NCBI GenBank assembly: GCA_900315455.1
Contig: OMZE01000039.1
Coordinates: 1-43,306, forward strand
Reading direction: 5' to 3'
DNA from: an uncultured Prevotellaceae bacterium
GTDB lineage: Bacteria; Bacteroidota; Bacteroidia; Bacteroidales; Bacteroidaceae
Length of the DNA stretch: 43,306 nucleotides
A program made the translations under genes and the position numbers. How positions within the stretch are numbered: position 1 is the stretch's first letter; every line of letters begins with the position of its first letter. Positions 40,440-43,306 of the stretch are shown piece by piece. The notes beneath the pieces are model-generated. The model saw nothing but the letters and a program-made list of their open reading frames with translations. It searched no databases and had not been told where the DNA came from.

Positions 40440-43306
40440 ACAATGGATTATCAGCCTCACGTTGCTGCTGCTGTCATCTATAGCCGTACATGCCTTCGAA
40501 GGGTTCGACGGTCCCACGTGGTATGACTATCGCGACACCTCGCTCGACATCAACGGACGGGGAACACTCGATAACCCCATCGTCATCACCACGCCCGAGC
40601 AACTGGCTCAACTGTCATACATCGTCAATGAGGAAAATGCAAGACTGTCGACGGCTGCCGCGTACAGTGGATTCCCATCGGCTACAAGGGACATTCGTCA
40701 TCAAATTTTTTCTATGGCATATTCATTGGCGTAGACATTACGAAAATCAACGAAGCCGGGGAATGGCTGCCCGAGCACAGCCACTCCATCTCGGGCATGT
40801 ATATCGATTGGAAGGGCGTGGCCCAAAACAGCACCGTAAAGGCATTGGGCCTTTTTGGTTGCGTCAATGGGTATGTGGGCAACGTCACCCTGAAAGACGC
40901 CGAAATATCCTACTATAATACCAATAACGGGAAAAATCGGCTCATGCTGCCGTGCTCCATTGGCCTACTGTGCGGAGAGGCGTGTTACGATGATTTTCAT
41001 GGAGCCAAAGATGGCTCTCACGTAGTCGATTTTCCCAACCAAATCTACAATGTTGCCGTTGAGGGTTCCATCACAGCCAACAGAGACGAAGGAACCACTT
41101 TGTCGGTTTTCATCGGCGGTATTGTAGGCGAAATGCTTTCAGAGCATGCTGAGGGTATCGCCCACAGCACGGCCAATGTGACCATCCGCAGTCTTGAAGC
41201 ACTCTACGCGGGTGGCATTTGCGCAAGATTGATTTCTAATGCCGATATCCACGATTGCGCTGCCTCTGCCGACATCACCATTACCAATGCGGGCAAGGCC
41301 TTTGTTGGAGGCATCGTGGGTTATGCTTCAGGCGGCAACATGATTGAAGGCTGCACCTCTTCGGGTACCATCAACGGATACAAAGTGGGTGGCATCTGTG
41401 GCCAGTTGGATCGTGGCCAATCCATAGGTGCACTTATCGCCTGCTCCAGCACGGCACGGGTGAGCGGCACCAACAACGTAGGTGGCATTATAGGATTGAT
41501 GGACGATTCGTCCTACGCCAAAAACGAAGTGAAATACTGCTCTTTCGGCGGACATGTCGACGGCACATCAGCCCAGGCGGCTGGTGGCATTTGCGGACGC
41601 TTCCTTGGCGACACCGACTTGCAAGTCTCATATTCGCTCATGGTGGGCACCCTCGCAAAGTCTTCCACAGGACTGAGTGGAGCCATCGCCGGCCAATGCA
41701 GCAAGGCTGTCGAGACCATTGCCAACTGCTATTACGACCAATTGATGTTCAATGGCAACGTGACAGGCAGCGATTCCACGCACATCACCGTGAAACCACT
41801 CGACACCTATGACCTGACGAGCGGCGACGCCGGCAAAGTCCCACTGCTCAACATCAGCGATGACGCCACCGTGGGCTTCCAACTGCAGGAAGGCTACTAT
41901 CCCATGGTGTTCACCAAGACCGAGTGGACGGGCAAAGGCTATATTGACAATAACTCCGAAGGGATGAGCACTGCCACCAAGTTGCTGTTCGACCCCGCTA
42001 CCATCGACAAGACCAATACCCTCTACCAGCCGGGGGCATGGCTCTGCGCCCTGCCAGCCGGCATACGCCGAGGCGACTGTGCCTGGGACTTCGTTTCCAC
42101 CATCTCGCTCAAAGGCAAGGAACTGACCTACGAGGAGCCCTCCACCAACCGCTCCATCGAGGTACGTACCGACCACACCATGCCCGCCTCCGACATTCTG
42201 AAGATAAAAGACAAGACAGCCACTGCCGTGAGCAACGGCACCACGCTGCTCACCATCGCCTCCACGGTCTCTACGCCCGACGTCAACCTCTACCACCCGA
42301 AACCCATCGGCGGCAGCAAGCAGGTGCAGTTCACCATCACCGTCGACCGGCCGTGGGACGGCTCCGTCGCCACAGCCTACGCCTATGGTAAGGGATTGGC
42401 AGAAGACCCGTTCATCATCAAGAACGGGGCGCAGTTGGCCTACGCCGTGCTCAACAACAAGGCGGGCGAGCACTTTGAGCAGATTTGCGACATCACGCTC
42501 AACCCCCAGGTATACACCGGAACGCTTTTTGTGAAAGATGGCTGCCACCCGTGGGTCAACGGCAACTTCAATGCCCACTACGACGGATGCGGACACTTCA
42601 TCCTCGGTCCCTACATGGAATCCCAGGGCATGGGACTCTTCGGCCACGTAGGAAACAAGGCCGAGATAGAGAACCTGGGTGTCGTCGATGCCAACTTCCA
42701 GCGCCACTCAGGCGTCTTTGCCAGCACGATGGACGGTCATATCATCAACTGCATTGCCCAAGGCTTTTCGTTCGACCCCTATAACGACCCTTACTACGGC
42801 GATGACAGCGACAAGTCTTACTCAGGCGGATTCTGCTCCACGATAGGCACCGGCAATCCCGAAGCCACCATCGAAGACTGCATCTCGGGCGTGTTCCACA
42901 CCAGCATTCTCAGCGACTTCTCGCCCTTTGTCAGTCTTACCGACGAGAACAAGGGCAAAGTCATCAACTGCCTGAGCGTGGTGTCGGTCATCTCCGACGA
43001 CTTGGAATACACAGGGCAACTCATCAGTATGTCGGGCCGCGACTACATCAAGGACTGCTACTGGCTGAAAGGATACGAGCAAGCCAACACCGGCTACACC
43101 CTCGACGAAATCTGCTCCACACTGGGCAAGCGCAAACTGTGGACCTTCACGCCCAATTACTTCCCCAGCCTCCGCACCTTTGCCGAGACCGACATGGGCA
43201 AACTGATGTCGGTGCCTTTCCGCACCGATATCGACTATCACTACGACAGTTACCGTAAGACGTCCGACAACTTCCTCATGGGCTTCAGCCGTCAGATTCA
43301 ATTCGA
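40432..43306 (+). pseudogene. GLUG-repeat secreted protein, frame-disrupted near 40.65 kb and cut by the window end
   Basis: The ATG at 40432 overlaps the preceding stop and gives a signal peptide (to about residue 20, VHAFEG), then NGRGTLDNPIVITTPEQLAQ and SYIVNEENARLS. That frame stops at 40732-40734. The -1 frame, open from 40632 to the window end without a stop, continues the protein with WIPIGYKG, SSNFFYGIF and repeated GLUG-type motifs (VGGIVGYASGGN, VGGICGQL, VGGIIGLM, AGGICGRF). A second copy of the opening module, YGKGLAEDPFIIKNGAQLAYA, begins near 42390. The junction lies between 40630 and about 40668. About 15 residues expected between NEEN and WIPIG are missing, which suggests an out-of-frame deletion. 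A working downstream start at 40797 is possible but would lack a signal peptide. Confidence 0.75.

Noticed and set aside
40620-40680. Programmed -1 ribosomal frameshift in the GLUG gene
   Set aside because: No X-XXY-YYZ slippery heptamer or following pseudoknot is visible in the allowed interval, and expected residues are missing at the junction.

Overview
The window looks like chromosomal DNA from a member of the Bacteroidota, most likely Prevotella/Segatella or a close relative. Three things point there. Promoters follow the Bacteroidota pattern (TTTG, about 20 bp, TAnnTTTG) and starts lack Shine-Dalgarno sequences. The secreted proteins are typical of the group: Spi-prodomain C10 cysteine proteases, type IX-like C-terminal tails, a DUF1573 protein and a bacterial alpha-2-macroglobulin. 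The housekeeping genes (pepD, truA, ispH, meaB) are of ordinary Bacteroidota type. I see no tRNA, rRNA, CRISPR, phage or transposase gene.

Layout. 1-6.4 kb holds small, mostly single-gene units: a GH13 amylase-like lipoprotein (-), a secreted protein of unknown function (+), an outer-membrane beta-barrel protein (+), a methyltransferase (-), a PAP2 acid phosphatase (+) and a lipoprotein (-). Convergent pairs are separated by strong bidirectional terminators. 6.7-12.15 kb holds a secreted metallophosphoesterase (+), a C10 protease with a dockerin-like tail (-) and a coiled-coil lipoprotein (-), all set among intergenic repeats. 12.28-15.64 kb is a tight minus-strand operon, SGNH protein - MBOAT acyltransferase - CE2-like esterase, whose content suggests adding and removing acyl groups on a cell-envelope glycan. 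It diverges from pepD and a P-loop NTPase/CYTH fusion (15.9-18.5 kb). A candidate small RNA lies at about 18.72-18.84 kb, followed by truA and a DMT transporter, then an iron alcohol dehydrogenase and a MATE exporter.

23.3-35.3 kb reads as one long co-directional unit: a giant alpha-2-macroglobulin without a thioester, DUF1573, meaB, ispH and a second C10 protease, with gaps of 5-19 bp or short overlaps and one clear terminator at the end. 35.35-43.3 kb has its own promoter. It encodes a 1668-residue secreted protein I cannot assign, overlapping by 8 bp a GLUG-repeat secreted protein that is frame-disrupted near 40.63-40.67 kb and runs off the right edge.

The least explained material is non-coding. 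There is a two-copy hairpin element containing promoter -7 boxes, with a compensatory stem change (129-239 and 6520-6639). There is also a composite 3'-end element of 7-bp repeats plus a palindrome that begins at the stop codon of two unrelated genes (8608-8947 and 12182-12279). Among proteins, the SGNH-MBOAT-CE2 operon, the NTPase-CYTH fusion and the 1668-aa/GLUG pair are the best candidates for undescribed biology.
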